In this document: piece by piece, positions 43,214 through 51,570 of the stretch
Layout of the letters: the number at the start of each line of letters is the position of its first letter
Numbering within the stretch: the first letter of the stretch is position 1
Source of the DNA: CAIWHR01 sp963726775
GTDB taxonomy: Bacteria > Pseudomonadota > Gammaproteobacteria > Burkholderiales > Casimicrobiaceae
Assembly: GCA_963726775.1 (NCBI GenBank)
Contig: CAVSDL010000011.1
Location: 62,001 to 126,000 of the forward strand
Direction of reading: 5' to 3'
Length of the DNA stretch: 64,000 bases
Notes under the pieces: model-generated
What the model saw: only the letters and a program-made list of their open reading frames with translations
Databases searched by the model: none
Told to the model about the DNA's origin: nothing
Made by a program: the position numbers and the translations under genes

Positions 43214-44284
43214 ATGAGCATCGAAGCCCGCCGCTGGCTGATGACGGCCGCGAACGCGCCGCTGGAACGTGCGGCCTTTTCCGCCGAGCCGGGACCCGGC
43301 GAGGTCGTGGTCGCCGTCGCCGGATGCGGCGTCTGCCACACGGACCTCGGCTATTACTATGACGGCGTGCGCACCAACCACGCGCTGCCGCTGGCGCTCG
43401 GCCACGAGATCAGCGGCCGCGTGGTCGCCGCCGGCGCCGGTGCGGAAGGCTGGATCGACAAGGCGGTGATCGTCCCGGCCGTGCTGCCGTGCGGCGAATG
43501 CGATCTCTGCAAGCGCGGACTCGCCCCGATCTGCCGCGCCCAGAAGATGCCCGGCAACGATATCCAGGGGGGGTTCGCCACGCACATCGTCGTGCCGGGC
43601 CGCGGGCTGTGCGAGGTCGACGAGACGCGGCTTGCGAAGGCCGGCTTGACGCTCGCCGACGTCTCGATCGTCGCCGACGCGCTGACCACGCCCTACCAGG
43701 CCGTACGCCGCGCAGGCGTCAAGCCGGGCAGCCTCGCCGTCGTCGTCGGCGCGGGGGGTGTCGGCGGCTACTGCGTGCAGATGGCGAATGCATTCGGCGC
43801 CAAGGTCGTCGCCATCGACGTCGATCACGACAAGCTCGCCGCGATTGCGGCGCATGGCGCCGCGTTGACGCTCGATGCGCGTACGCTGGACGGCAAGGCT
43901 ATCAAGGCGGCAATCGTCGCGTTCGCTAAAGAGAACCGCCTGCCGGCTACCGAATGGTTCATCTTCGAATGCTCGGGAACCGCCGCGGGCCAGTTGACGG
44001 CGTACGGTCTCCTCGTGCACGGTGCGACGCTGTCGGTCGTAGGCTTCACGATGGATAAGGTCGAGGTGCGCTTGTCCAACCTGATGGCGTACGACGCGCG
44101 GGCGATCGGCAACTGGGGCTGCCCGCCCGAGTTCTATCCGGCGGCGCTTGCCCTCGTGCTCGACGGCCGAGTCGCGATCAAGCCGTTCGTCGAGGCGCAC
44201 CCGCTCGACGACATCAACCGCGTGTTCGCCGCGGTCCATCACCGCGAGATCAAGAAACGCGCGGTGCTCGTTCCGGCCCATTGA
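43214..44284 (+). CDS. had: 6-hydroxycyclohex-1-ene-1-carbonyl-CoA dehydrogenase
   Basis: 356 residues from ATG 43214, behind AGGAGGGA; the upstream in-frame ATG at 43178 is less favoured. Zinc alcohol-dehydrogenase superfamily: GCGVCHTDLGYYYDGVRT (catalytic Cys), GHE, a structural-zinc loop PCGECDLCKRG with a later Cys, and Rossmann GAGGVGG near 188. It oxidises 6-hydroxycyclohex-1-ene-1-carbonyl-CoA to the 6-oxo compound with NAD. First gene of had-oah-dch-bcrCBAD-fdx. Confidence 0.92.
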   Translation: MSIEARRWLMTAANAPLERAAFSAEPGPGEVVVAVAGCGVCHTDLGYYYDGVRTNHALPLALGHEISGRVVAAGAGAEGWIDKAVIVPAVLPCGECDLCKRGLAPICRAQKMPGNDIQGGFATHIVVPGRGLCEVDETRLAKAGLTLADVSIVADALTTPYQAVRRAGVKPGSLAVVVGAGGVGGYCVQMANAFGAKVVAIDVDHDKLAAIAAHGAALTLDARTLDGKAIKAAIVAFAKENRLPATEWFIFECSGTAAGQLTAYGLLVHGATLSVVGFTMDKVEVRLSNLMAYDARAIGNWGCPPEFYPAALALVLDGRVAIKPFVEAHPLDDINRVFAAVHHREIKKRAVLVPAH

Positions 44285-44295
44285 GGAACCCCAGC

Positions 44296-45423
44296 ATGAA
44301 CGCACCCGATACCCTGCGCGCGACGCGCGAATTCAAGAATCACGACCTTGTCGACGATTTCGCGAAGCCTGGCGTCCGTTACGAAAAGCGGCCGGCCGCA
44401 ACGCCCGATGGCAAGACCGTGGCCGGGCTCTACAACGCGTGGATCACGCTCGACAATCCGGCGCAGTTCAACTCGTACACGACCGACATGGTCAAGGGCG
44501 TGATCCTGGCGTTCCGCGCCGCGTCGAACGCCCGCGACGTCAATTGCGTCGTCTTCACCGGCGCCGGCGACCGTGCGTTCTGCACCGGCGGCAATACCAA
44601 GGAATACGCCGAGTACTACGCGGGACATCCGCAGGAGTACCGGCAGTACATGCGCCTGTTCAACGACATGGTCTCGGCGATCCTCGTCTGCGACAAGCCG
44701 GTGATCTGCCGCGTCAACGGCATGCGCATCGGCGGGGGCCAGGAGATCGGCATGGCGTGCGATTTTTCGGTGGCGCAGGACCTGGCGCGCTTCGGGCAGG
44801 CCGGACCGAAACACGGTTCGGCGCCGATCGGTGGAGCGACCGATTTTCTTCCAGTGATCGCCGGCGCCGAGCGCTCGATGGTCGCGTGCGTGCTGTGCGA
44901 GCCATTCTCGGCGCACAAGGCGTACTGGATGGGCGTGCTCACCGACATCGTGCCTGCGCTGAAAGTCGACGGACAGTTCGTGGCGAATCCGCTGGTCGAG
45001 ACGCAGCGGATGACCGACGCGTACGGGCGCTTCGTGTTCGGCGAGCCGAAGACCGGCGAGGCGCTGAAGGAAGGCAAGGCGCTGCTCGCGCGCGGCGCCG
45101 TCGATCTCTCGCTGCTCGATGCCAAGATCGAGGAGCTCTGCGCAAGGATGCTGCTGACGTTCCCCGACTGCACGACGAAGACGCTCGAGGAATTGCGCAA
45201 GCCGAAGCTCGACGCCTGGAACCGCAACAAGGAAAACTCGCGTGCCTGGCTCGCGCTCAACATGATGACCGAAGCGCGCGCCGGCTTCACGGCATTCAAC
45301 GAAGGTCCCAAGGACGATCGCGAGGCCGACTTCGTGCTGCTGCGGCAGAAGCTCGCTGCCGGCGAAAGCTGGGTGGGCCCGCTTTCCGAATCGATTCAGC
45401 CGAAGAACAAGCGCAAGGGCTGA
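44296..45423 (+). CDS. oah: 6-oxocyclohex-1-ene-1-carbonyl-CoA hydrolase
   Basis: 375 residues from ATG 44296, 11 bp after had. Crotonase superfamily member longer than usual at both ends, as known for Oah. Oxyanion-hole segments are FCTGGNTKEYAEYY (near 96-109) and VNGMRIGGGQEIGMACDF (near 144-161). It adds water to the 6-oxo-cyclohexene-CoA and cleaves the ring to 3-hydroxypimelyl-CoA, the first aliphatic product of the anaerobic route. Closely packed with had and dch. Confidence 0.93.
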   Translation: MNAPDTLRATREFKNHDLVDDFAKPGVRYEKRPAATPDGKTVAGLYNAWITLDNPAQFNSYTTDMVKGVILAFRAASNARDVNCVVFTGAGDRAFCTGGNTKEYAEYYAGHPQEYRQYMRLFNDMVSAILVCDKPVICRVNGMRIGGGQEIGMACDFSVAQDLARFGQAGPKHGSAPIGGATDFLPVIAGAERSMVACVLCEPFSAHKAYWMGVLTDIVPALKVDGQFVANPLVETQRMTDAYGRFVFGEPKTGEALKEGKALLARGAVDLSLLDAKIEELCARMLLTFPDCTTKTLEELRKPKLDAWNRNKENSRAWLALNMMTEARAGFTAFNEGPKDDREADFVLLRQKLAAGESWVGPLSESIQPKNKRKG

Positions 45424-45426
45424 CCC

Positions 45427-46200
45427 GTGACGGCAGAATCCCCGCTGCGGGACTGGATCGAGCGCGACGGCGCGCTCCTGCGCCTGCGCCTCGCGCGGCC
45501 CAAGGCCAATCTGGTCGATGCGGCGATGATCGCCGCCCTGCACGGTGCATTCGTCGCGTACCGCGGCCACGCCGGGCTGCGTGGCGTGCTGCTCGACGCC
45601 GAGGGCCCGCATTTCAGCTTCGGCGCGAGCGTCGAGGAGCATCTCCCCGATCGCTGCGCGGGGATGCTGGCGTCGCTGCATGCGCTGATACTGGCAATGC
45701 TGGAGTTTCCCGCTCCGGTGCTCACCGTCGTCCGCGGCCAGTGCCTGGGCGGCGGCCTGGAGGTTGCGCTGGCGGGCGGGCCGATATTCGCCGCGCCGGA
45801 CGCGCAGTTCGGGCAGCCCGAGATGAAGCTCGGCGTGTTCGCCCCGGCCGCCTCGGTGCTGCTTCCCTACCGGGTCAATCAGCCGGTCGCCGAAGACCTG
45901 CTGTTCTCCGCCCGCTCGATCGGCGCCGACGAGGCGAAGGCAAGCGGCCTCGTGCAAGTGGTATTCGAAGATCCGGAGGCCGCCGCGATCGCATATTTCG
46001 AGCAGCACCTCGCGAACAAGAGCGCCGCGGCGCTCGCGTGCGCGGTCTCCGCCGCGCGCGGTGCGTTGATCGCTGACGTTCGCCGCCGCCTGGCGGAGGT
46101 CGAGCGCCTCTACCTCGACCGGCTGATGCAGACCCGCGACGCCAACGAGGGACTCGTCGCGTTTCTCGCCAAACGGAAGCCCAATTGGGAGCACCGCTGA
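45427..46200 (+). CDS. dch: Cyclohexa-1,5-diene-1-carbonyl-CoA hydratase
   Basis: 257 residues from GTG 45427, 3 bp after oah. Enoyl-CoA hydratase fold with FSFGASVEEHLPD (near 63-75) and RGQCLGGGLEVALAGG (near 103-118). The -FGASVEEHLP- pattern is characteristic of dienoyl-CoA hydratases, which hydrate the product of benzoyl-CoA reductase to the 6-hydroxy compound. Its stop overlaps the bcrC start (TGATG). Confidence 0.9.
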   Translation: MTAESPLRDWIERDGALLRLRLARPKANLVDAAMIAALHGAFVAYRGHAGLRGVLLDAEGPHFSFGASVEEHLPDRCAGMLASLHALILAMLEFPAPVLTVVRGQCLGGGLEVALAGGPIFAAPDAQFGQPEMKLGVFAPAASVLLPYRVNQPVAEDLLFSARSIGADEAKASGLVQVVFEDPEAAAIAYFEQHLANKSAAALACAVSAARGALIADVRRRLAEVERLYLDRLMQTRDANEGLVAFLAKRKPNWEHR

Positions 46201-47378
46201 TGGCCACGATCCCGTCCGTCATGCCGATCGTCGAGCGCTGCCAGGCGCTGTTCGACGATCTCGACTTCAATGCCGTCAAGCAGTGGAAGGCGGCGGTCCC
46301 CGGGCGCAAGGCGATCGGCTACATGCCGGTCTACGTGCCGCGCGAGCTGATCCACGCGGCGGGGATGCTGTCGGTGGGCATCCTGGGCGGCGGCGACCAG
46401 CTCGAGGTGATCCAGGGCGACGCGTATTACCAAAGCTACATCTGCCGCATTCCGCGCTCGACGATCGAGCTCGGCCTGAGCGGCCGGCTCGACTGCCTCG
46501 ACGGCGTCCTGTTCCCGTCGATCTGCGACGTGATCCGCAATCTTTCCGGCATGTGGCAGATCCTGTTCAAGGACAAGTACGTCCGCTACTTCGACGTCCC
46601 GCAAAACTACGTGGACGCGATCGGCGGCACGTTCTACATCGGGGAACTCGAGGTCCTGCGCGACGACCTCGGCAAGCTGCGCGGCAAGCCGGTCACCGAT
46701 GACGAGCTGAACGCGTCCATCCGCGTCTTCAATGAGAACCGGGCCGTGATTCGCGACCTGTATGCATACCGCGCGGCCAAGCCGTGGCAGGCGCCGACCT
46801 CCGAGGTCTACCTGGTGCTGCGCGCCGGCATGGTCCTGCCGCCCGAGGAACACACGCAACTCGTTCGCGACTACATCGCGGCCGCCGATGCGCTGCCGAG
46901 GCCGAAGCGCGACAACGCGCGCATCGTGCTGACCGGCGCGTTCTGCGAGCAGCCGCCGCTCGGCCTCATCAAGTCGATCGAGATGTCGGGCTGCTACATC
47001 GTCGACGACGACTTCATGCTGGTGACGCGCTGGCTGCTGGACGACGTCCCCGCCGACGCCAATCCGCTGGAGGAACTCTCGAAGGCTTTCCTGCACCGCT
47101 CGGCTTCGACCGCCGCCAAGTACGAGACGACGCGCGAGGAAAAGGGTGTATTCCTGCTGAAGCAGGTCAAGACCCGCGGCGCCGAGGGCGTCATCTTCGC
47201 GGCGCCATCGTTCTGCGACCCGGCGCTGCTGGAACGGCCGATGCTGCAGGACGTGCTGACGAAGCACAAGGTGCCCCACACGGCCTTCAAGTACGCCGAG
47301 AACACGGGCCAAATGGCGCCGATCCGCGAGCAGGCGGGCACGTTCGCCGATTCGATCAAATTGTGGAGCGCGGCGTAA
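46200..47378 (+). CDS. bcrC: Benzoyl-CoA reductase (class I) subunit C
   Basis: 392 residues from ATG 46200, overlapping the dch stop. Member of the 2-hydroxyglutaryl-CoA dehydratase D-like family. Cys residues likely to bind a 4Fe-4S cluster are in YICRIPRSTIELGL, FPSICDVIRN and GAFCEQPP. BcrB and BcrC form the active site where the aromatic ring accepts two electrons. The sequence is of Thauera/Rhodopseudomonas (bcr/bad) type rather than Azoarcus bzd type, as judged from memory. Confidence 0.93.
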   Translation: MATIPSVMPIVERCQALFDDLDFNAVKQWKAAVPGRKAIGYMPVYVPRELIHAAGMLSVGILGGGDQLEVIQGDAYYQSYICRIPRSTIELGLSGRLDCLDGVLFPSICDVIRNLSGMWQILFKDKYVRYFDVPQNYVDAIGGTFYIGELEVLRDDLGKLRGKPVTDDELNASIRVFNENRAVIRDLYAYRAAKPWQAPTSEVYLVLRAGMVLPPEEHTQLVRDYIAAADALPRPKRDNARIVLTGAFCEQPPLGLIKSIEMSGCYIVDDDFMLVTRWLLDDVPADANPLEELSKAFLHRSASTAAKYETTREEKGVFLLKQVKTRGAEGVIFAAPSFCDPALLERPMLQDVLTKHKVPHTAFKYAENTGQMAPIREQAGTFADSIKLWSAA

Positions 47379-47416
47379 CGGCCGATTGGAGTCGCGATGA
47401 ATGCCTGCCATTATCC

Positions 47417-47496
47417 GCCGTCGTCCCCGCGCAGGCAGGGATCCAGCGGCGTTCTGGGACAAGACACTGGGTTCCCGCGTACGCGGGAACGACGGC
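47417..47496. repeat. Dispersed palindromic repeat, copy 2 (bcrC-bcrB gap)
   Basis: GTCGTCCCCGCGCAGGCAGGG-type arm (47419-47440) followed by ATCCAGCGGCGTT, a short spacer, then a GGGTTCCCGCGTACGCGGGAAC-type arm (47469-47490) and GACGG. The right arm is a near-perfect hairpin. Same architecture as copies 1 and 3. Confidence 0.75.
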
Positions 47497-47518
47497 CAGT
47501 AATCCGGGAGCACAACGC

Positions 47519-48922
47519 ATGACCACGACCGCCGCCATGCCCGCCAACGCGAAGAAGCCGCCCGAGGAAACGCAGGGCCGCTCCCAAGTTTCCTCGCCCC
47601 CCTCGGGGGGAGGGTCGCCGCGGAGCGGCGGCACAGGGGGCCCACATCCCGTTCAGAAAGAGGACGCGATGCTGCTGCAAAAAGAGCTCATCAACCGCAA
47701 CTACATGGAGCTTGCAACTGCGCGGGCGAACAATCGCAAAGTGTCGGCGACATTCGTGCCGGGCAATCTGAACGAGTTGCTGATGTGCTTCGACTTCGCG
47801 CGGAGCCTGCCGGAGACCAACGCGCTGCAAAACGGCATGCGCAAGAAATCCGGCAAGATGATCATGGACGCCGAGCGCGACGGTCAGTCCGAGGACGTCT
47901 GCACCTACGTGAAAGCCGACCTCGGGATGATGATGGGCGGCGAGATCGGCCCGACCGGCGATCCGTTGCCGAAGCCCGACATCCTGCTGCTGTCGTACAC
48001 GGGCTGCTTCACGTTCATGAAGTGGTTCGAGCTGATCCGCCACAAGTACGGCTGCGAGACAGTGATGCTGCACGTCCCCTACCAGGGCGAAGGCAGGATC
48101 GCGCCGAACATGCGCGACTACGTGGTCAAGCAGTTGAAGGAAACGGTGATCCCGACGCTCGAGCGCATTTCGGGCGTCAGGTTCGACATCGACCGCCTGC
48201 GCCAATACATGCGGGAATCGCAGAAGGCCGAGGAGGATCTGGTTGCGGTGCTGCAGTCGGCGAAAAACCGCCCCTCGCCGATCGACGGCTACTTCGGCGC
48301 CGTGTATTACATCGGGCCGATTTTCACGGCGTTCCGCGGGACGCCCGAGGCGACGGAGTATTACCGCGTGCTCCGCGCGGAAATCGAGCAACGAGTCCGG
48401 GACGGCAAGGGTCCGGTCACCCCCGAGGGCGAGATGACGCAGGAAAACTATCGCCTGGTTGTCGAGGGACCGCCCAACTGGACCAGCTTTCGCGAGTTCT
48501 GGAAGATGTTCTACGACGAAGGCGCGGTGGTCGTGTCGTCGACGTACGCCAAGGTAGGCGGTCTTTACGACTTCGGCTTCCGCCACGACGCCGACCGTCC
48601 GCTGGAGTCGCTGGCCGAATACTGCCTCGGCTGCTACACGAACCTGAACCTGCCGTCGCGCGTCGACATGATCTGCAAGTACATCGACGAATACCAGGCC
48701 GACGGCCTGCTGATCAACTCGATCAAGAGCTGCAACAGCTTCTCGGCCGGCCAGCTGCTGATCCTGCGCGAGGTGGAAAGACGCACCGGCAAGCCGGCGG
48801 CGTTCATCGAGACCGACCTCGTCGATCCGCGCTACTTCTCCGCGGCGAACGTCAAGAACCGCCTGGAGAGTTACTTCCAGATGGTCAAAGCGAAGCGCGT
48901 GGCGGCGGCCGCCGCACACTGA
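47519..48922 (+). CDS. bcrB: Benzoyl-CoA reductase (class I) subunit B
   Basis: 467 residues from ATG 47519. ATG 47669 (residue 51, behind AAAGAGGAC) is an alternative giving 417. Conserved blocks include VSATFVPGNLNELLMCFDF, SYTGCFTFMKWFELIRH and EYCLGCYTNLNLPSR with likely cluster or substrate Cys residues. Thauera BcrB, as I recall it, starts with a stretch like PEVIKESSMVKQKELI, which aligns with PVQKEDAMLLQKELI here. This favours the longer start and suggests that residues 22-43 (Ser/Gly/Pro-rich) come from an inserted repeat. Confidence 0.92.
   Translation: MTTTAAMPANAKKPPEETQGRSQVSSPPSGGGSPRSGGTGGPHPVQKEDAMLLQKELINRNYMELATARANNRKVSATFVPGNLNELLMCFDFARSLPETNALQNGMRKKSGKMIMDAERDGQSEDVCTYVKADLGMMMGGEIGPTGDPLPKPDILLLSYTGCFTFMKWFELIRHKYGCETVMLHVPYQGEGRIAPNMRDYVVKQLKETVIPTLERISGVRFDIDRLRQYMRESQKAEEDLVAVLQSAKNRPSPIDGYFGAVYYIGPIFTAFRGTPEATEYYRVLRAEIEQRVRDGKGPVTPEGEMTQENYRLVVEGPPNWTSFREFWKMFYDEGAVVVSSTYAKVGGLYDFGFRHDADRPLESLAEYCLGCYTNLNLPSRVDMICKYIDEYQADGLLINSIKSCNSFSAGQLLILREVERRTGKPAAFIETDLVDPRYFSAANVKNRLESYFQMVKAKRVAAAAAH
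47584..47645. repeat. GC-rich hairpin element inside the 5' end of bcrB
   Basis: Two perfect hairpins: CCCCCC-TC-GGGGGG (47597-47610) and CGCCGC-GGA-GCGGCG (47616-47630). The stretch is in frame with bcrB and encodes a Ser/Gly/Pro-rich insert. Similar double hairpins are common intergenic elements in Burkholderiales. Confidence 0.7.
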
Positions 48923-48957
48923 GAGTCGCAGCCATATGAGCAATTCGGGCTGGATGC

Positions 48958-49032
48958 CGTCATTCCCGCGAAGGCGGGAATCCAGCGTCGTTGGACGAAA
49001 GTCGCTGGATCCCCGCGTCCGCGGGGATGACC
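48958..49032. repeat. Dispersed palindromic repeat, copy 3 (bcrB-bcrA gap)
   Basis: Left hairpin CATTCCCGCGAAGGCGGGAA with flanks (48961-48980), then TCCAGCGTCG, a spacer, GTCGCTGGA and right hairpin TCCCCGCGTCCGCGGGGA (49010-49028) ending GATGAC. The whole unit is a composite inverted repeat of about 75 bp. Confidence 0.8.
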
Positions 49033-49045
49033 TGCGGAGGTAAAT

Positions 49046-50386
49046 GTGCGCTGCTTCATCGGTATCGATCTCGGCTCGACGACCACCAAGGCGGTGGTCA
49101 TCGACGAGAACCAGAACGTGCTCGGGCGCGGCATCACGAACTCGCGCTCGAACTACGACACCGCGGCCGCGATCGCCAAGCAGGAGGCGCTCGTTAACGG
49201 GCGCTTCTACCTGTTTCGGCAGGCCCTCGGGAGCACCGGCGCGCTGAACGGCGCGCTCGACGGATTCCTCGGCCAGCTCGAGCGGGACTTCCGGTCCGAG
49301 CAGTACCTCGAACAGCTCGCCGACCTCGAAGCGACCTGCCAGCGAAATCTCGGCACCGCCAAGTTCGGCGACAGCACCAACGCGGTCGGCGAGGCGCTGA
49401 CCGAAGTGTTCAAGCGCCTCGCCAGGGAAGCGCCAACGTTGTTCGCCCCAGGCGCCAAGCGCAAGTCGGATTTTTTCCGCGACATCGCCGGCAGCCAGTA
49501 TCTCGCGACAGGCGAGGCCGTCGCCAAGGAATCGGGCATTCGCTACGACTTCCTGCTCAACGTGTTCGATCGCTCGATCATCGAAGTCGAGAACCGGGTC
49601 TACGGCGATTCGATCAAGCGGCACCTGCTCGCGGCGCTCGAGCGCACATTCCTGGCGCTGCCCGACACCGCCGTCCGGCGGCAGCAGGTTGAGGCGCCGA
49701 TCAAGGGAATTCTCGACCTGTCCATGGAGGAAACCTACGTCGTCGGCACGGGCTACGGCCGGGCGCGGCTGCCTTTCTCGAAGGAGCATGTCCGGTCGGA
49801 AATCCTGTGCCACGGCCTGGGGGCGCACATGATGCATCCGGGGACGGCAACGGTGCTCGATATCGGCGGTCAGGATACGAAGGCGATTCAGGTCGATGCG
49901 AACGGCATCGTCGAGAGCTTCCAGATGAACGACCGCTGCGCCGCCGGTTGTGGAAGATATCTCGGGTACATTGCGGACGAGATGAACATGGGGCTGCACG
50001 AGCTGGGTCCGATGGCCATGAAGTCCACCAAGACCATCCGCATCAATTCGACCTGCACGGTGTTTGCCGGTGCCGAGTTGCGCGACCGGCTGTCCCTCGG
50101 AGACAAGCGCGAGGACATCATGGCCGGACTGCATCGTGCGATCATCCTGCGCGCGATGTCGATCCTCGCGCGCTCAGGCGGCATCCGCAACGAGTTCACG
50201 TTCACCGGTGGTGTCGCCAAGAACGAAGCCGCGGTGAAGGCGCTGAAAATGCTCGTCAGCGAAAACTACGGCGACATCACGCTCAATATCAATCCCGACT
50301 CGATTTACACCGGGGCGCTGGGCGGCGCGACATTCGCGTGGCGCGCGGTGGTCGAGGAAGGAAAGACGGTAGAGGCGAGGGTATGA
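49046..50386 (+). CDS. bcrA: Benzoyl-CoA reductase (class I) ATPase subunit A
   Basis: 446 residues from GTG 49046, with a GGAGG-like site upstream. ASKHA ATPase: IGIDLGSTTTKAVVID (phosphate 1 loop, 5-20), VLDIGGQDTKAIQ (phosphate 2) and FTGGVAKNEA (adenosine motif). Cluster cysteines lie in DRCAAGCGRYL and NSTCTVFAGAE; with the matching pair in BcrD they hold the bridging 4Fe-4S cluster. It couples ATP hydrolysis to electron transfer into the BcrBC site. Confidence 0.95.
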   Translation: MRCFIGIDLGSTTTKAVVIDENQNVLGRGITNSRSNYDTAAAIAKQEALVNGRFYLFRQALGSTGALNGALDGFLGQLERDFRSEQYLEQLADLEATCQRNLGTAKFGDSTNAVGEALTEVFKRLAREAPTLFAPGAKRKSDFFRDIAGSQYLATGEAVAKESGIRYDFLLNVFDRSIIEVENRVYGDSIKRHLLAALERTFLALPDTAVRRQQVEAPIKGILDLSMEETYVVGTGYGRARLPFSKEHVRSEILCHGLGAHMMHPGTATVLDIGGQDTKAIQVDANGIVESFQMNDRCAAGCGRYLGYIADEMNMGLHELGPMAMKSTKTIRINSTCTVFAGAELRDRLSLGDKREDIMAGLHRAIILRAMSILARSGGIRNEFTFTGGVAKNEAAVKALKMLVSENYGDITLNINPDSIYTGALGGATFAWRAVVEEGKTVEARV

Positions 50387-51222
50387 CCATAACCATCGGC
50401 ATCGACATCGGCTCGGGCGCCGTGAAATCCACGCTGTTCAGGGTCGAAAACGGCAAGCCGGAATGGCTCGCCAAGCGCTGCGAACGCATCCGGCGGCGCG
50501 ACCCGATGACGCTCGCGCAGGAAGGCCACGACGGCGTGCTCGAAGACGCCGGCATGAAGCCCGGCGACATCGACTACATCGCGACCACCGGGGAAGGTGA
50601 AAACGTCAAGTTCGCCACCGGCCACTTCTACTCGATGACGACGCATGCGCGCGGGGGCGTGTTCCTGCATCCCGGAGCGAACGCCGTGGTCGACATCGGC
50701 GCGCTGAACGGCCGTGCAATCTACGTCGACGAGCGCGGCAAGGTGCTGTCGTACAAGATGACGAGCCAATGCGCGTCCGGGTCCGGTCAGTTCCTCGAGA
50801 ACATTGCTCGCTATCTCGGTGTTGCAATCGAGGAGATCGGTGCGTTGTCGCAGAGTTCGCGCAGCCCGGAGAAGTGCAGCTCGATCTGCGCGGTGCTGGC
50901 CGAGACCGATGTGATCAACATGGTGTCGCGCGGGATTGCGACGCCCGACATCTTGAAGGGCATCCATCTGTCCATGGCATCGCGAATCGTAAAGCTGCTG
51001 AAGGTCACGGGCATCAAGGAGGGCACGGCGCTGCTGACGGGGGGGCTTGCGCTGGACGTCGGCCTTCTCGCCGCGATCCAGGAAGAGATGGCCAACGAGA
51101 AGGTCAACGTGACCGCCGTCAGCCACCCCGATTCCATTTACGCCGGCGCGATCGGCGCGGCCCTGTGGGGAGCCTTCCGGCACGGCAAGCTGCAGCAGCT
51201 CGCAGAACGCGCAGCGGCTTGA
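50383..51222 (+). CDS. bcrD: Benzoyl-CoA reductase (class I) ATPase subunit D
   Basis: 279 residues from ATG 50383, overlapping the bcrA stop (ATGA). ASKHA fold: IGIDIGSGAVKSTLF (5-19), VVDIGALNGRAI and LLTGGLALDVGLL. Cluster cysteines are in SQCASGSGQFLE and SSICAVLAETD. It dimerises with BcrA to form the ATP-driven electron activator. The size difference from BcrA (446 versus 279) is typical of class I reductases. Confidence 0.95.
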   Translation: MTITIGIDIGSGAVKSTLFRVENGKPEWLAKRCERIRRRDPMTLAQEGHDGVLEDAGMKPGDIDYIATTGEGENVKFATGHFYSMTTHARGGVFLHPGANAVVDIGALNGRAIYVDERGKVLSYKMTSQCASGSGQFLENIARYLGVAIEEIGALSQSSRSPEKCSSICAVLAETDVINMVSRGIATPDILKGIHLSMASRIVKLLKVTGIKEGTALLTGGLALDVGLLAAIQEEMANEKVNVTAVSHPDSIYAGAIGAALWGAFRHGKLQQLAERAAA

Positions 51223-51239
51223 GCGAGGAGGAACCGAAC

Positions 51240-51485
51240 ATGGCGTTGCTCATCAACGACAACTGCACCGCCTGCGACGCCTGCAAGCCGGTGTGCCCGA
51301 ACGAAGCGATCAGCGTCGGCGATCCGATGTACGTGATCGATCCGATGAAATGCACCGAGTGCGTCGGCGCCGAGGATGAGCCGCAGTGCAAGCTCGTCTG
51401 CCCGGCTGACTGCATCGTCACGAATCCCGACTTCCAGGAAACGCCCGAAGAGCTCATGGCGAAGTACGAGTCGCTGCACGGGTAG
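51240..51485 (+). CDS. fdx: 2[4Fe-4S] ferredoxin
   Basis: 81 residues from ATG 51240, behind GAGGAGGAACC. Clusters are set by Cys9/12/15/19 and Cys38/41/50/54. The second motif is CxxCx8CxxxC with the 8-residue insert found in the low-potential YfhL/Allochromatium ferredoxin type, and the C-terminal helix (EELMAKYESLHG) is also typical. It probably carries electrons from KorAB to BcrAD. Last gene of the anaerobic series. Confidence 0.92.
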   Translation: MALLINDNCTACDACKPVCPNEAISVGDPMYVIDPMKCTECVGAEDEPQCKLVCPADCIVTNPDFQETPEELMAKYESLHG

Positions 51486-51570
51486 CCGCGCGCTCGTGCC
51501 AGCCAAGTGACGAGGCGGGCGCGATCGTAGCCTTTGCCGCACGCGGTGCGCTGGCGGAGACGATCGGGAA

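Noticed and set aside
47411..50134. A 907-codon minus-strand frame opposite bcrB and bcrA
   Set aside because: Both plus-strand genes are unmistakable, and the antisense product has no domain or ribosome-binding site.
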